A DNA stretch of 64,000 bases. Source: Rhodococcus sp. SGAir0479 (lineage in GTDB: Bacteria > Actinomycetota > Actinomycetes > Mycobacteriales > Mycobacteriaceae). Position numbers and translations under genes: made by a program. The DNA lies in assembly GCF_005484805.1 (NCBI RefSeq), contig NZ_CP039432.1:2604001-2668000 (forward strand), written 5' to 3'. The notes under the pieces are model-generated. The model was not told the origin of the DNA. It was given only the letters and a program-made list of their open reading frames with translations, and ran no database searches. Below, piece after piece: positions 1 to 7,644 of this stretch (position 1 is its first letter; every line of letters starts with the position of its first letter).

Positions 1-863
1 CCGTTGTCCCCGTGGAGGACACGGAGACAGTCGACGACAAGGTCACGATCCGTCGGTCCCGCGCGGTGGGCGACTACGTCCGCGAGCGTGGCAGCGACGT
101 GCGGACCGGGACGCTGCTGCTGTCCGCCGGAACCGAGCTGGGCCCGCGCCACCTGGGCGTCCTGGCCGCCGTCGGGCTGGCCTCGGTGGCCGTGCGGACC
201 CGGCCCCGGGTCGCGGTGATCACCACCGGCGCCGAACTCGTCGAGCCGGGCGCCGTGGTGAGGCCGGGCCAGATCTACGACTCCAACGGGCCCACGCTCG
301 CGGCGAGCCTGCGTGCCGCCGGCGCCGAAGTGGCGATCGTCGACCGCAGCAGCGACGAGCCCGACGCCTTCCGCGCGGCGCTGCGGCGCGCGGTGGCGCG
401 CACGGAACTGGTCGTCACCTCCGGCGGCGTGTCGATGGGCGACTACGAGGTCGTCAAGGACGTGCTGCTCGAACTCGGTGCCCGCTTCGGGCCCGTCGCG
501 ATGCAGCCGGGCGGCCCGCAGGGCCTGGCGCTGGTCGACGAAATGCCGATCCTCACGTTCCCCGGCAACCCGGTCAGCACGCTGGTCTCGTTCGAGGTGT
601 TCCTGCGGCCGCTGCTGCGGCGCGCCGCCGGTCTGCCACCGGTCCCCCACGCCGAGTCCGTCCTCGACCACGCGGTGACGTCGGTGCCCGGCAAGCGGCA
701 GTTCCTGCGCGGCCGCCGCACCGGCTCCGGCGTCGAAGTCGTCGCGGGACCGGGGTCGCACCTGGTGGCGGCGCTGGCCTGGGCAGACGTGCTGATAGAC
801 GTTCCGGCCGCCGTCACGTCCCTGGCGGCGGGTGATCGAGTGAAGGTGTGGCCCCTGCAGTGA
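1..863 (+). CDS. moeA: Molybdopterin molybdenumtransferase MoeA, 5' partial
   Basis: MoeA inserts molybdate into adenylylated molybdopterin, the last common step of molybdenum cofactor synthesis, in the cytoplasm. The frame is open to the left window edge, so the N-terminus is missing; the visible part begins in the VVPVEDT motif that precedes the MoeA domain II region. About 286 residues remain. They contain the MoCF-binding fold with VVTSGGVSMGDY, the FPGNPVST loop that contacts molybdopterin, and a C-terminal domain containing GKRQFLRGRR. It ends in a GTGA overlap with the next gene, so it is translationally coupled to the MoaC-MogA fusion. A second MoeA domain lies at 57905-59674, so the genome has at least two. 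Confidence 0.95.
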   Translation, partial: VVPVEDTETVDDKVTIRRSRAVGDYVRERGSDVRTGTLLLSAGTELGPRHLGVLAAVGLASVAVRTRPRVAVITTGAELVEPGAVVRPGQIYDSNGPTLAASLRAAGAEVAIVDRSSDEPDAFRAALRRAVARTELVVTSGGVSMGDYEVVKDVLLELGARFGPVAMQPGGPQGLALVDEMPILTFPGNPVSTLVSFEVFLRPLLRRAAGLPPVPHAESVLDHAVTSVPGKRQFLRGRRTGSGVEVVAGPGSHLVAALAWADVLIDVPAAVTSLAAGDRVKVWPLQ

Positions 864-1876
864 GTGACCCGAACATGACCGAACTGAGCCACCTCGACGG
901 TGAGGGCCGCGCCCGCATGGTCGACGTCAGCGCCAAGACCGACACGCTGCGGATCGCGGTCGCCGCCGGCGAGCTGGTGACCACGCCCGACGTCGTGGCC
1001 CTGGTGCGCGCCGACGACATGCCCAAGGCGGACGTCCTCGCGACCGCCCGCATCGCCGGGATCGCGGGCGCGAAGAAGACGTCCGAGCTGATCCCCCTCT
1101 GCCACCAGCTGGCGCTGTCGTCGGTGAAGGTCGAGTTCGGTTTCACCGCGTCGTCGATCACCATCGAGGCGACCGCGAAGACCACCGGCCCCACCGGCGT
1201 CGAGATGGAGGCACTCACCGCGGTCGCCGTCGCCGGACTGACGCTGCACGACATGGTCAAGGCCGTCGATCCGGCCGCGACCCTCGACGGCGTGCGGTTG
1301 CTCACCAAGGAGGGCGGCAAGCGCGGCGAGTGGCGCCGCGACGATCCCGCTTCCGCGGCCGCCCCCACCCCCGTGGCCGTGGCCACGCCCGCGGTGCGGC
1401 CGGGGACGGCCACCGTGCTGGTGGCCTCGACGGGCGGCGCTCGCGGCACCCGCCCCGACACCACCGGTCCGGCGATCGTCGACTGGCTCACCGCCCGCGG
1501 CCACGCCGTCCGTGGCCCCCTGGTGTACGCCGACGCCGACATCCGCGCCGGGCTGGCGGACGCGCTCGCGGACGCACCCGCCCTCGTCGTCACCACCGGC
1601 GGCACCGGGGCGTCGCCCACCGACGCGACGCCGGAGGCGACGCTCGCCGTGCTCGACCGCGAACTGCCCGGGATCGCCGAGGAGATGCGCCGTCGCGGCA
1701 CCGAGGTGACCCCGCACGCGTCGCTGAGCCGCGGGGTGGTCGGGCTGGCCGGCCCCACGCTGGTCGTGAACCTGCCGGGCTCGCCGGGTGGGGTAAAGGA
1801 CGGGCTGGCGGTGCTCGATCCGATCCTCGACCACCTGCTCGCGCAGATCGCCGGGGGCGGTGTCCACGATGCGTGA
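860..1876 (+). CDS. MoaC-MogA/MoaB fusion protein (cyclic pyranopterin monophosphate synthase plus molybdopterin adenylyltransferase)
   Basis: Two molybdenum cofactor enzymes are joined in one chain of about 338 residues. The first 165 residues or so are MoaC, with MVDVSAK, the PLCHQ motif, TGVEMEALTA and a Lys/Gly-rich end; MoaC converts the MoaA product into cyclic pyranopterin monophosphate. After a short Ala/Pro linker comes a MogA/MoaB domain with TTGGTG and NLPGSPGGVKD, which adenylylates molybdopterin. The GTG at 860 overlaps the moeA stop and has a GAAGG about 12 bases upstream; GTG at 848 and ATG at 875 are alternatives. The stop overlaps the moaE start. The two steps are not consecutive in the pathway, because MoaD/MoaE act between them. 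Confidence 0.93.
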   Translation: MSDPNMTELSHLDGEGRARMVDVSAKTDTLRIAVAAGELVTTPDVVALVRADDMPKADVLATARIAGIAGAKKTSELIPLCHQLALSSVKVEFGFTASSITIEATAKTTGPTGVEMEALTAVAVAGLTLHDMVKAVDPAATLDGVRLLTKEGGKRGEWRRDDPASAAAPTPVAVATPAVRPGTATVLVASTGGARGTRPDTTGPAIVDWLTARGHAVRGPLVYADADIRAGLADALADAPALVVTTGGTGASPTDATPEATLAVLDRELPGIAEEMRRRGTEVTPHASLSRGVVGLAGPTLVVNLPGSPGGVKDGLAVLDPILDHLLAQIAGGGVHDA

Positions 1877-2282
1877 CGTGCTGGCCGTCATCTCCGCCGA
1901 GCCCCTCGACCCCACGGCGGTCGACGCCGCCGTCGCGGGCCCCGAGCACGGCGCCGTGGTGGTCTTCACCGGTGTGGTCCGCGACCACGACGGAGGCCGG
2001 ACGGTGTCGGCGCTCGAGTACCAGGCCCATCCCGACGCCGAGCGATTCCTCCGGCAGTGCTGCGAGGACGTGTCCGCGCGGACCGGGCTCCCCGTCGCTG
2101 CCGTCCATCGGGTGGGACAGCTCACCATCGGCGATCTGGCGCTGGTGGCCGCGGTGGCCGCACCGCACCGGGCGGAGGCGTTCGCAGCCTGCGCCGAGCT
2201 GGTCGAACGGATCAAGGCCGAGGTGCCGATCTGGAAGCGGCAACGCTTCGCCACCGGGGTCTCCGAGTGGGTGGGCCTCTGA
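1869..2282 (+). CDS. moaE: Molybdopterin synthase catalytic subunit MoaE
   Basis: MoaE is the large subunit of molybdopterin synthase and moves sulfur from thiocarboxylated MoaD onto cyclic pyranopterin monophosphate. The 137-residue product has the usual length and the family motifs VVFTGVVRDHD, LEYQAHPDA, HRVGQLTIGD and, near the end, the catalytic region EVPIWKRQ. The ATG at 1869 overlaps the previous stop and has a G-rich Shine-Dalgarno tract about 9 bases upstream; GTG at 1860 would add three residues. It is the last gene of the moeA, moaC-mogA, moaE operon. No moaD or moaA is present in the window, so the partner subunit must be encoded elsewhere. Confidence 0.95.
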   Translation: MRDVLAVISAEPLDPTAVDAAVAGPEHGAVVVFTGVVRDHDGGRTVSALEYQAHPDAERFLRQCCEDVSARTGLPVAAVHRVGQLTIGDLALVAAVAAPHRAEAFAACAELVERIKAEVPIWKRQRFATGVSEWVGL

Positions 2283-2284
2283 GC

Positions 2285-2342
2285 GTCGGGGACTCCCCGA
2301 CCGGTATGGTGACTGCACTGGGCGTCCCCGAGGGGCGTCCAG
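2285..2342 (+). promoter_or_regulatory. Possible rhlE promoter and structured 5' leader
   Basis: The region between moaE and rhlE is about 200 bases. A 7-bp stem at 2285-2301 (GTCGGGG, loop ACT, CCCCGAC) directly follows the moaE stop and may end the operon transcript, although no T-run follows. TATGGT at 2305-2310 fits an actinobacterial -10 element, with no convincing -35. An 11-bp stem with two G-U pairs and a CGA loop at 2318-2342 would then lie at the very start of the rhlE message, leaving a leader of roughly 165 bases. DEAD-box helicase messages often have long leaders; the role here is inferred. Confidence 0.35.
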
Positions 2343-2483
2343 CGTCGTAGAACGCTTCCATTCCCGAGCTTGTCTTGCGGCGATCGGCCTTGCCCACCGG
2401 CAATGTCGCCACCTCGTACAGGCCCTGCGCCGGGGCTCCCCGGCCGCACCCGCCTGACGAACGCCCGAAAGGCACCCAGGATC

Positions 2484-3947
2484 TTGTCCACCAGCGTCAC
2501 CTCCCCCTCCACCGCCTCGTTCGCGTCGCTGGGCGTCCCCGCCCCGATCGTCACGGCCCTGGCCGACGGAGGGATCACCGCGCCGTTCCCCATCCAGATC
2601 GACACGCTTCCCGACACTCTCGCGGGCCGGGACGTGCTCGGGCGCGGCAAGACCGGCAGCGGCAAGACGCTCGCGTTCTCCATCCCGCTCGCGGCCCGGC
2701 TCGCCGGTGGCAAGCGCCGTCCCCGCCGGCCGCGCGGCCTGGTGCTCTCGCCCACCCGCGAACTGGCGACCCAGATCACCGCGGCCCTCGAGCCGCTCGC
2801 CGCGGCGGTCGGCCTGCGGGTCACCACGATTTTCGGTGGCGTGTCGCAGAACCGGCAGGTCAACGCCCTCGAGCACGGCGTCGACATCGTCGTCGCGTGC
2901 CCCGGCCGCCTCGAGGACCTGATGAAGCAGCGCTTCGTCTCACTCGACGGCGTCGAGATCGCGATCCTCGACGAGGCCGATCACATGGCCGACCTCGGCT
3001 TCCTGCCCGGTGTCACGCGGATCCTCGCGGCGACCCCGAAGGGCGGCCAGCGCCTGCTGTTCTCGGCCACGCTCGACAACGGGGTCGACAAGCTGGTCAA
3101 GCGGTTTCTGCAGAACGAGGTACTGCACTCGGTCGACGAGGCGAACTCGCCGGTCGCCGCGATGACGCACCACGTGTTCGACGTCGCGGGTGTCGACGTC
3201 AAGAAGGCCCTCGTCCACAAGCTCGCGTCCGGGCGTGGACGACGAATCCTGTTCATGCGCACCAAGCATCAGGCGCGCAAGCTCGCCCGCCAGCTCACCG
3301 AGGCCGGTATCCCGTCGGTGGACCTGCACGGCAACCTCTCCCAGAACGCCCGGGACCGGAATCTGGCCGCGTTCTCGGAGGGCAGCGCACGCGTCCTCGT
3401 CGCCACCGACGTCGCGGCGCGCGGCGTCCACGTCGACGACGTCGAACTCGTCGTGCACGTCGACCCGCCGGCCGAACACAAGGCGTACCTGCACCGTTCG
3501 GGTCGTACCGCGCGGGCCGGCAGCGCCGGTGACGTCGTCACGATCGTGCTACCCGAACAGCGCAAGGACCTCTCGGTGCTGATGCGCAAGGCCGCGATCT
3601 CCGTGACCCCCCTCCAGGTGACCGCCGAGTCCGAGCACGTGACCCGGTTGGTCGGCGAGCCCGCCCCGCACGTCGCCCCGCAGCCGAAGGAGGACAAGCC
3701 GGCCGCCGGCGGCGGTCAGCGCCAGGGACAGCGGACGCGCCGGGGCGGTGCGCCGTCCGCGCAGGGCCAGCGGCAGGGTCAGGGCCGCCGACAGGGGCAG
3801 GGACAGGGTCAGGCCCGCGGAACGCGCGCGGAGGGCGCCCCGGCCGGGGGCGGCCGTCGCCGCTCCGGCGCCCGGCCCAACCCGGCCGCGGGCACGTCGG
3901 GCACCGCCGCCGGGACCGGCGGCGGCTCGCGCCGCCGCCGCGGCTGA
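2484..3947 (+). CDS. rhlE: DEAD-box ATP-dependent RNA helicase, RhlE type
   Basis: This cytoplasmic RNA helicase of about 487 residues probably remodels rRNA or mRNA structure. From the TTG start the order is Q motif region (about 13-43), motif I GKTGSGKT (55-62), PTRELATQ, DEAD (about 163-166), SAT (about 193), a helicase C domain with ARGVHVDD, and motif VI HRSGRTARAG (about 337). The last 85 residues are a Gly/Gln/Arg-rich low-complexity tail, coded by short DNA repeats around 3715-3830, of the kind that binds RNA nonspecifically. The TTG at 2484 is chosen because homology begins just after it and GAAAGG lies upstream; an open frame continues upstream to 2370 without conserved sequence. 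Confidence 0.88.
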   Translation: MSTSVTSPSTASFASLGVPAPIVTALADGGITAPFPIQIDTLPDTLAGRDVLGRGKTGSGKTLAFSIPLAARLAGGKRRPRRPRGLVLSPTRELATQITAALEPLAAAVGLRVTTIFGGVSQNRQVNALEHGVDIVVACPGRLEDLMKQRFVSLDGVEIAILDEADHMADLGFLPGVTRILAATPKGGQRLLFSATLDNGVDKLVKRFLQNEVLHSVDEANSPVAAMTHHVFDVAGVDVKKALVHKLASGRGRRILFMRTKHQARKLARQLTEAGIPSVDLHGNLSQNARDRNLAAFSEGSARVLVATDVAARGVHVDDVELVVHVDPPAEHKAYLHRSGRTARAGSAGDVVTIVLPEQRKDLSVLMRKAAISVTPLQVTAESEHVTRLVGEPAPHVAPQPKEDKPAAGGGQRQGQRTRRGGAPSAQGQRQGQGRRQGQGQGQARGTRAEGAPAGGGRRRSGARPNPAAGTSGTAAGTGGGSRRRRG

Positions 3948-3976
3948 CTCGGAGACGAGTCGGATCCGGGAGCGGA

Positions 3977-4606
3977 TCAGAAACGCTCCCAATGGATCGC
4001 GTCGGCCAGGTCCCGGCGATTGCGCCAGCCGAAACGCTCGAGGTCGGGTACCTCCTGGAACTTGTCGACCTTGCCGACGCACAGCCATGCGATCGGCCGG
4101 ACCGGGGCCGGGATGCCGAGCAGATCGGTGAGATGGTCCTCGTCGTAGAACGAGACCCAGCCGACGCCGATGTTCTCGGCGGCGGCCGCGAGCCACAGGT
4201 TCTGGATGGCCAGCACCGCGGAGAACAGGCCGGTGTCGTCGATCGTGTGGCGGCCCAGGATGTTCTGGCCGCCGCGGGCCGGGTCGTACGTGACGACGAT
4301 GCCGGTGCCGCTTTCGCGGATGCCCTCGATCTTGATGGGGTCGAACGTCTTTCGACGGTCCTCGGGTAGCGAGTCGGCGAACGCCTTGCGCCGTCCGGCG
4401 ACGTGCTCGGCAAAGCTGTCGAGGGTGTCGGGGTCGCGCACGACGACGAAGTCCCACGGCTGGGTGTTGCCCACGCTCGGAGCCGCGTGTGCCGCTCCGA
4501 GGACTCGCTGCAGAATCTCGTCCGGGATCAGTTCACCGCTGAACTCGGCTCGGACGTCGCGGCGCCGACGGATGGCTTCGTACACGGAAACGAGGGATTC
4601 AGTCAC
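3977..4606 (-). CDS. bluB: 5,6-dimethylbenzimidazole synthase BluB
   Basis: BluB is an oxygen-dependent flavodestructase that breaks down FMN to make dimethylbenzimidazole, the lower ligand of cobalamin. The 209-residue product belongs to the nitroreductase fold and keeps BluB hallmarks: RRDVRAEF near the N-terminus, AAPSVGNTQPWDF that contacts the flavin phosphate region, IGVGWVSFYD, and AWLCVGKVDKF near the end. The adjacent gene in the same direction encodes a CobW-type GTPase, which fits a vitamin B12 context. A general nitroreductase is the alternative, but the RRDVR and VGWVS blocks favour BluB. Confidence 0.82.
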   Translation of the reverse strand: MTESLVSVYEAIRRRRDVRAEFSGELIPDEILQRVLGAAHAAPSVGNTQPWDFVVVRDPDTLDSFAEHVAGRRKAFADSLPEDRRKTFDPIKIEGIRESGTGIVVTYDPARGGQNILGRHTIDDTGLFSAVLAIQNLWLAAAAENIGVGWVSFYDEDHLTDLLGIPAPVRPIAWLCVGKVDKFQEVPDLERFGWRNRRDLADAIHWERF

Positions 4607-4651
4607 CGCTCCACGGTAGCCGCCCGGGTGTGGGCGCTCGCCGGGGTCCGG

Positions 4652-5722
4652 TCAGATCTCGACGGTGTACCGGTGCACGCCCATCATCGTGTCGGGCTCG
4701 AGCCCCTCGGCCTCCGGTTCGGTGCACGCGTCGAGCACGGCGTCGACGGATTCGGCGTCGAGGTCGGTGCCGATCACCACCAGTTCGGTGCGCCGGCCCT
4801 CGCCCTTCTCCCACCGTTGCGGGTGGAAGGCGATGTGGTCGCCCACCACCTGCAGCAGGTACTTCTGCTGGTGCCCTGGCACGCCGAAGTAGACGTACCC
4901 CTTGATCCGGTATACGCCGGCCGGTTGCTTCTCGAGGAACCGGACGAGCCGCCGCGGGTGCATCGGCCACTCCGACGTGAACGTCACGCTCTGGTACATC
5001 GAGTGGAAGTGCTCGTCGTGGTCGCCGCCGCACGCGCCGCACGCGCCGGCGTCGGCGTCGTCGGCGAGCAGAGCGTCGAACGAGAGTTGTTCACCGGGCC
5101 GGGGTTCCCGCCGCGGGGGGCGGTCGAACAACAGCCCCGGATCGACCCGGCCCTGGACGGTGGAGACGACGGCCGCCCGCGGGTTGATCCGGCACACGTC
5201 GCTGAGCAGCGTGTCGTGGGCGTCCTCGTCGATCCGGTCGGTCTTGTTGAGCACCACCAGGTCCGCGATCGCGATGTGCTGGTCGAGTTCGGGATGACGC
5301 CGGCGGCTCACCTGGTATTCGACGCCGTCGACGAGCATGACCAGGCCCCCGTACGTGACGAAGGGGTTCTCGCTGCCCAACACCAGACGAATCATGTTGC
5401 GGGGCTCCGCCAGACCGCTCGCCTCGACCACGATGACGTCGATCTCCGACGTGCGGTGCGCCAGTCGGTTCAGCATCTCGTCCATGTCGCTGACGTCGAC
5501 CGCGCAGCACATGCAGCCGTTGCTCAGCGCCACCATCGAGTCCACCTGACCGGCGACCATCATCGAATCGATGTTCACCGACCCGAAATCGTTGACGATC
5601 ACCCCGATCCGGGTGCCGCCGTTGTTGCGCAGCAGGTGGTTGAGCAGCGTCGTCTTCCCGGATCCCAGGAACCCGGCGACCACCACGACGGGGATCGACC
5701 GCGGACTCCGCTTCTTCGACAA
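4652..5722 (-). CDS. CobW/COG0523-family GTP-dependent metallochaperone
   Basis: This G3E GTPase of 356 residues is a metal-trafficking protein. It shows the P-loop GFLGSGKT (17-24), the metal-binding CxCC motif in GCMCC (69-73), NKTD for guanine recognition, and a Cys/His-rich loop with CGACGGDHDEHFH before the CobW C-terminal domain. Family members insert zinc or cobalt into target proteins. It precedes bluB on the same strand with a gap of 45 bases, so cobalt delivery for cobalamin is one possibility. No zinc-uptake operator was recognised upstream, so the metal is not settled by the sequence. Confidence 0.88.
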   Translation of the reverse strand: MSKKRSPRSIPVVVVAGFLGSGKTTLLNHLLRNNGGTRIGVIVNDFGSVNIDSMMVAGQVDSMVALSNGCMCCAVDVSDMDEMLNRLAHRTSEIDVIVVEASGLAEPRNMIRLVLGSENPFVTYGGLVMLVDGVEYQVSRRRHPELDQHIAIADLVVLNKTDRIDEDAHDTLLSDVCRINPRAAVVSTVQGRVDPGLLFDRPPRREPRPGEQLSFDALLADDADAGACGACGGDHDEHFHSMYQSVTFTSEWPMHPRRLVRFLEKQPAGVYRIKGYVYFGVPGHQQKYLLQVVGDHIAFHPQRWEKGEGRRTELVVIGTDLDAESVDAVLDACTEPEAEGLEPDTMMGVHRYTVEI

Positions 5723-5909
5723 CCCGACCTCCGCACCACCGATGACAACCGATCGGCCATCGTACTAGGTTCGCGTCGGCGGGGACCCCGCCCGTTTCGG
5801 CCGGTTCTGCGCCGGCGGCGGGCGTGCGAGAATTCCGCGGTCAGTCCCCGCGGCACGGGATCGAGCGAAGGCGCGCGGACAACGCGCACCGGACGGGAGC
5901 ATCGGCGTC

Positions 5910-6674
5910 GTGTCCGATTCGCAGTCAGCAGCTTTCGAGGTCGGTCTCGGCAGTCCGCGCGCCCGCACCGGCCGGCAGTCCTCGCCCGCCGCGGTCGCGT
6001 CCTGCCTCACGGAGTTGGCCGAGTTGGGCGCGTACTTCACCGTCACGACGGGCGAACCACCCCCTGGGCACTGGCGGCCGGTGCGCGACCTCCATGCCCG
6101 TCCCGCCGCCCTGGCCGCCGTCGTGGCGCACGTGGGAGCGCGGCTCGGCACCACCGAGTACCGGGTGGCCGCGTCCACGCTGTACCTCGGCTACGCGGCC
6201 CGGCTCTGGTCCGTGACGCTCGGCGCCGCCGTGCGCGCGGGGATCCTGCTCGATCTCGACGGACTGCACTGGCGGGACACGGACGGTCGCCTCGACCTGC
6301 ACCTGCACCGGCCGACGGGACGGGTGGACGCCGAGCCGGCCCGGTCGGCACGCGAGATGGTGTTGGACCGCCACCTCGCACCCCTGATCGCGGCCGTCCG
6401 GGCCGTGGAGCCGATGTCGGAGCAACTGCTGTGGGGCAACACGGCCTCCGCGTTGATCGGCGCCGCGCGGCTGCTCGACGGCGAATCCGGAAGTACAGCG
6501 GGGCAACTCGCCGAGACGCTGCTGCGTGATCCGCGACTGGCGGCCACTGTCGACCGCGAGGGCGCCGGCTACCGGCGGCGAAGTTGCTGCCTGTTCTATC
6601 GCACACCGGCTTCCGGGTACTGCGGCGACTGTGCGCTCACCCGCCCGCACCACCCCGCCCGGGACGTCGAGTAG
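5910..6674 (+). CDS. FhuF-like [2Fe-2S] protein (possible ferric-siderophore reductase)
   Basis: The 254-residue product ends with the FhuF-type cluster motif SCCLFY, ten residues, then CGDC, which in this family binds an unusual [2Fe-2S] centre used to reduce ferric siderophores. The middle region has aromatic-rich segments such as LYLGYAARLWSVTLG typical of these proteins. The GTG at 5910 is the likely start. It is divergent from the CobW gene, and no siderophore genes are nearby. I cannot see an iron-regulator box between 5723 and 5909. The function is inferred from the C-terminal cysteines. Confidence 0.75.
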   Translation: MSDSQSAAFEVGLGSPRARTGRQSSPAAVASCLTELAELGAYFTVTTGEPPPGHWRPVRDLHARPAALAAVVAHVGARLGTTEYRVAASTLYLGYAARLWSVTLGAAVRAGILLDLDGLHWRDTDGRLDLHLHRPTGRVDAEPARSAREMVLDRHLAPLIAAVRAVEPMSEQLLWGNTASALIGAARLLDGESGSTAGQLAETLLRDPRLAATVDREGAGYRRRSCCLFYRTPASGYCGDCALTRPHHPARDVE

Positions 6675-6799
6675 CGGGCCGACGGGGACACACGAGCCGG
6701 ACTACGTCAAACGCCCGACCGGACAAGCGACGTGCGACGCCCCACAAATTGCACTAAAGTACAAAAAGTTGCCCCTCCCCCCTGGGCAGCAGCGGTGCT

Positions 6800-6872
6800 C
6801 GCTCGGCGTTCCCCCCCCTGCCCGAGCGGGCCACCGGGTGGGGTGTGTGAGATGACTCCACACCCCACCCGG
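6800..6872 (+). repeat. Two consecutive GC-rich inverted repeats upstream of the monooxygenase-fold gene
   Basis: A 7-bp inverted repeat (CGCTCGG at 6800-6806 with CCGAGCG at 6822-6828) is followed by a perfect 14-bp inverted repeat (6834-6847 with 6859-6872, 11-base loop). The second ends only about 20 bases before the ATG at 6893, with the GGGAGGA ribosome binding site between. An AT-rich stretch at about 6745-6770 lies upstream and may hold the promoter. No T-run follows either stem on the plus strand, so they look more like leader structures or protein-binding sites than simple terminators. Confidence 0.6.
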
Positions 6873-6892
6873 CACCGTGGGAGGATCCGCGG

Positions 6893-7189
6893 ATGATCCT
6901 CGAACACGCGCCGCTGCAGGTGAAACCCGGTCACTCCTCGGAATTCGAGCAGGCATTCGCCCAGGCGAAGGACATCATCGCCGCGATGCCGGGGTTTCGG
7001 CGGCTCACCCTGTCGCGTTGCCTCGAACGTCCCGACGGCTATCTGTTGCTGGTGGAATGGGACAGCCTCGAGGCCCACACCGAGGGGTTCCGGGGCTCGG
7101 CCGAATACCGGGAGTGGCGACGCCTGCTGCATCATTTCTACGACCCGTTCCCCACCGTCGAGCACTATGCGGAAATCGAGCGCGCATAG
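6893..7189 (+). CDS. Antibiotic biosynthesis monooxygenase (ABM) domain protein
   Basis: A 98-residue single-domain protein of the dimeric ferredoxin-like ABM fold. The pattern of an N-terminal strand (MILEHAPLQVKPG), a helix, PGFRRLTLSRC, then YLLLVEWDSLEAH and a C-terminal histidine-rich strand is characteristic. Members include small cofactor-free monooxygenases and haem-degrading enzymes; the substrate cannot be told from sequence. It has a strong GGGAGGA ribosome binding site and sits directly after the inverted repeats at 6800-6872, which suggests controlled expression. Confidence 0.8.
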   Translation: MILEHAPLQVKPGHSSEFEQAFAQAKDIIAAMPGFRRLTLSRCLERPDGYLLLVEWDSLEAHTEGFRGSAEYREWRRLLHHFYDPFPTVEHYAEIERA

Positions 7190-7341
7190 GCGATCCGGTC
7201 CGCACAGTGGACCCCTCGACGAGACATCCACCACAGCATGGTTTACGGTCTGTCTGCCGTCATCGACCGAAAGGTCGTTTGGTTCACGGTGCCAGACACC
7301 CGGTGGAGAACGCCGGCGTGGAACACACAAGAGGAGTAAAA

Positions 7342-7470
7342 ATGGGTTCGTCTGACGCAGATCTCGCGCTGATCAAGCAGATTCAGCCGGTCGTGAGCGG
7401 CATCGGCACCGTCATCGGCGGCATCGGCGCCATCCTGAGCCTCATCGGCGCGGTGGCTGCCCTCAGCTGA
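7342..7470 (+). CDS. Small hydrophobic glycine-patterned peptide, 42 residues
   Basis: This is not a recognised gene, but it has strong signs of being real. An ATG at 7342 has GAGGAG five bases upstream and a proper rho-independent terminator begins 21 bases after its stop. The product has a short polar N-terminus with Asp5, Asp7 and Lys12, then a helix from about residue 17 to 41 in which glycines at 20, 22, 26, 27, 29 and 36 alternate with Ile/Leu/Val, so a membrane-inserting or oligomerising helix is likely. There is no cleavable signal. It may be a very small alpha-helical outer-membrane porin-type or signalling peptide; this is speculation. Confidence 0.7.
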   Translation: MGSSDADLALIKQIQPVVSGIGTVIGGIGAILSLIGAVAALS

Positions 7471-7490
7471 TTCGTCAGCCGCAGTCTCGA

Positions 7491-7526
7491 AACCCCCGAC
7501 CCGTCCCCGGACGGATCGGGGGTTTT
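7491..7526 (+). terminator. Rho-independent terminator of the 42-residue peptide gene
   Basis: CCCCCGA at 7493-7499 pairs with TCGGGGG at 7516-7522 around an inner CCGTCC/GGACGG stem, and the hairpin is followed by TTTT at 7523-7526. It lies shortly after the stop at 7470. Confidence 0.85.
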
Positions 7527-7601
7527 CTCGTTCGGTGCGACCGCGCGCCCGCCGCCCGAGATCGTAGGGAAAGACGGGACCACGAAAAGACCGGATACGA
7601 A

Positions 7602-7639
7602 AAGACCGGGCCACGATCGCATGATGGTGGCCCGGTCTT
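7602..7639 (-). terminator. Rho-independent terminator of tRNA-Ala
   Basis: A perfect 13-bp stem pairs 7602-7614 with 7627-7639 around a 12-base loop. Read on the minus strand it follows the tRNA 3' end at 7645 by five bases and continues into TTTT. The T-run side and part of the arm (ACGAAAAGACCGG) are present twice, at 7582-7594 and 7597-7609. Confidence 0.85.
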
Positions 7640-7644
7640 CGGAG

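Noticed and set aside
443-2887. Very long minus-strand open frame (814 codons) across the molybdenum cofactor operon
   Set aside because: It lies antisense to moeA, moaC-mogA and moaE, is extremely Arg/Gly-rich and has no recognisable domain; it is a high-GC shadow frame.
5723-5909. Cobalamin riboswitch or zinc-regulator box upstream of the CobW gene
   Set aside because: No B12-box or Zur-like palindrome is visible in the 187-base gap.
7264-7277. Hairpin CGACC-GAAA-GGTCG before the 42-residue peptide gene
   Set aside because: The stem is only five pairs with a tetraloop; at this GC content it is weak evidence for a regulatory element.
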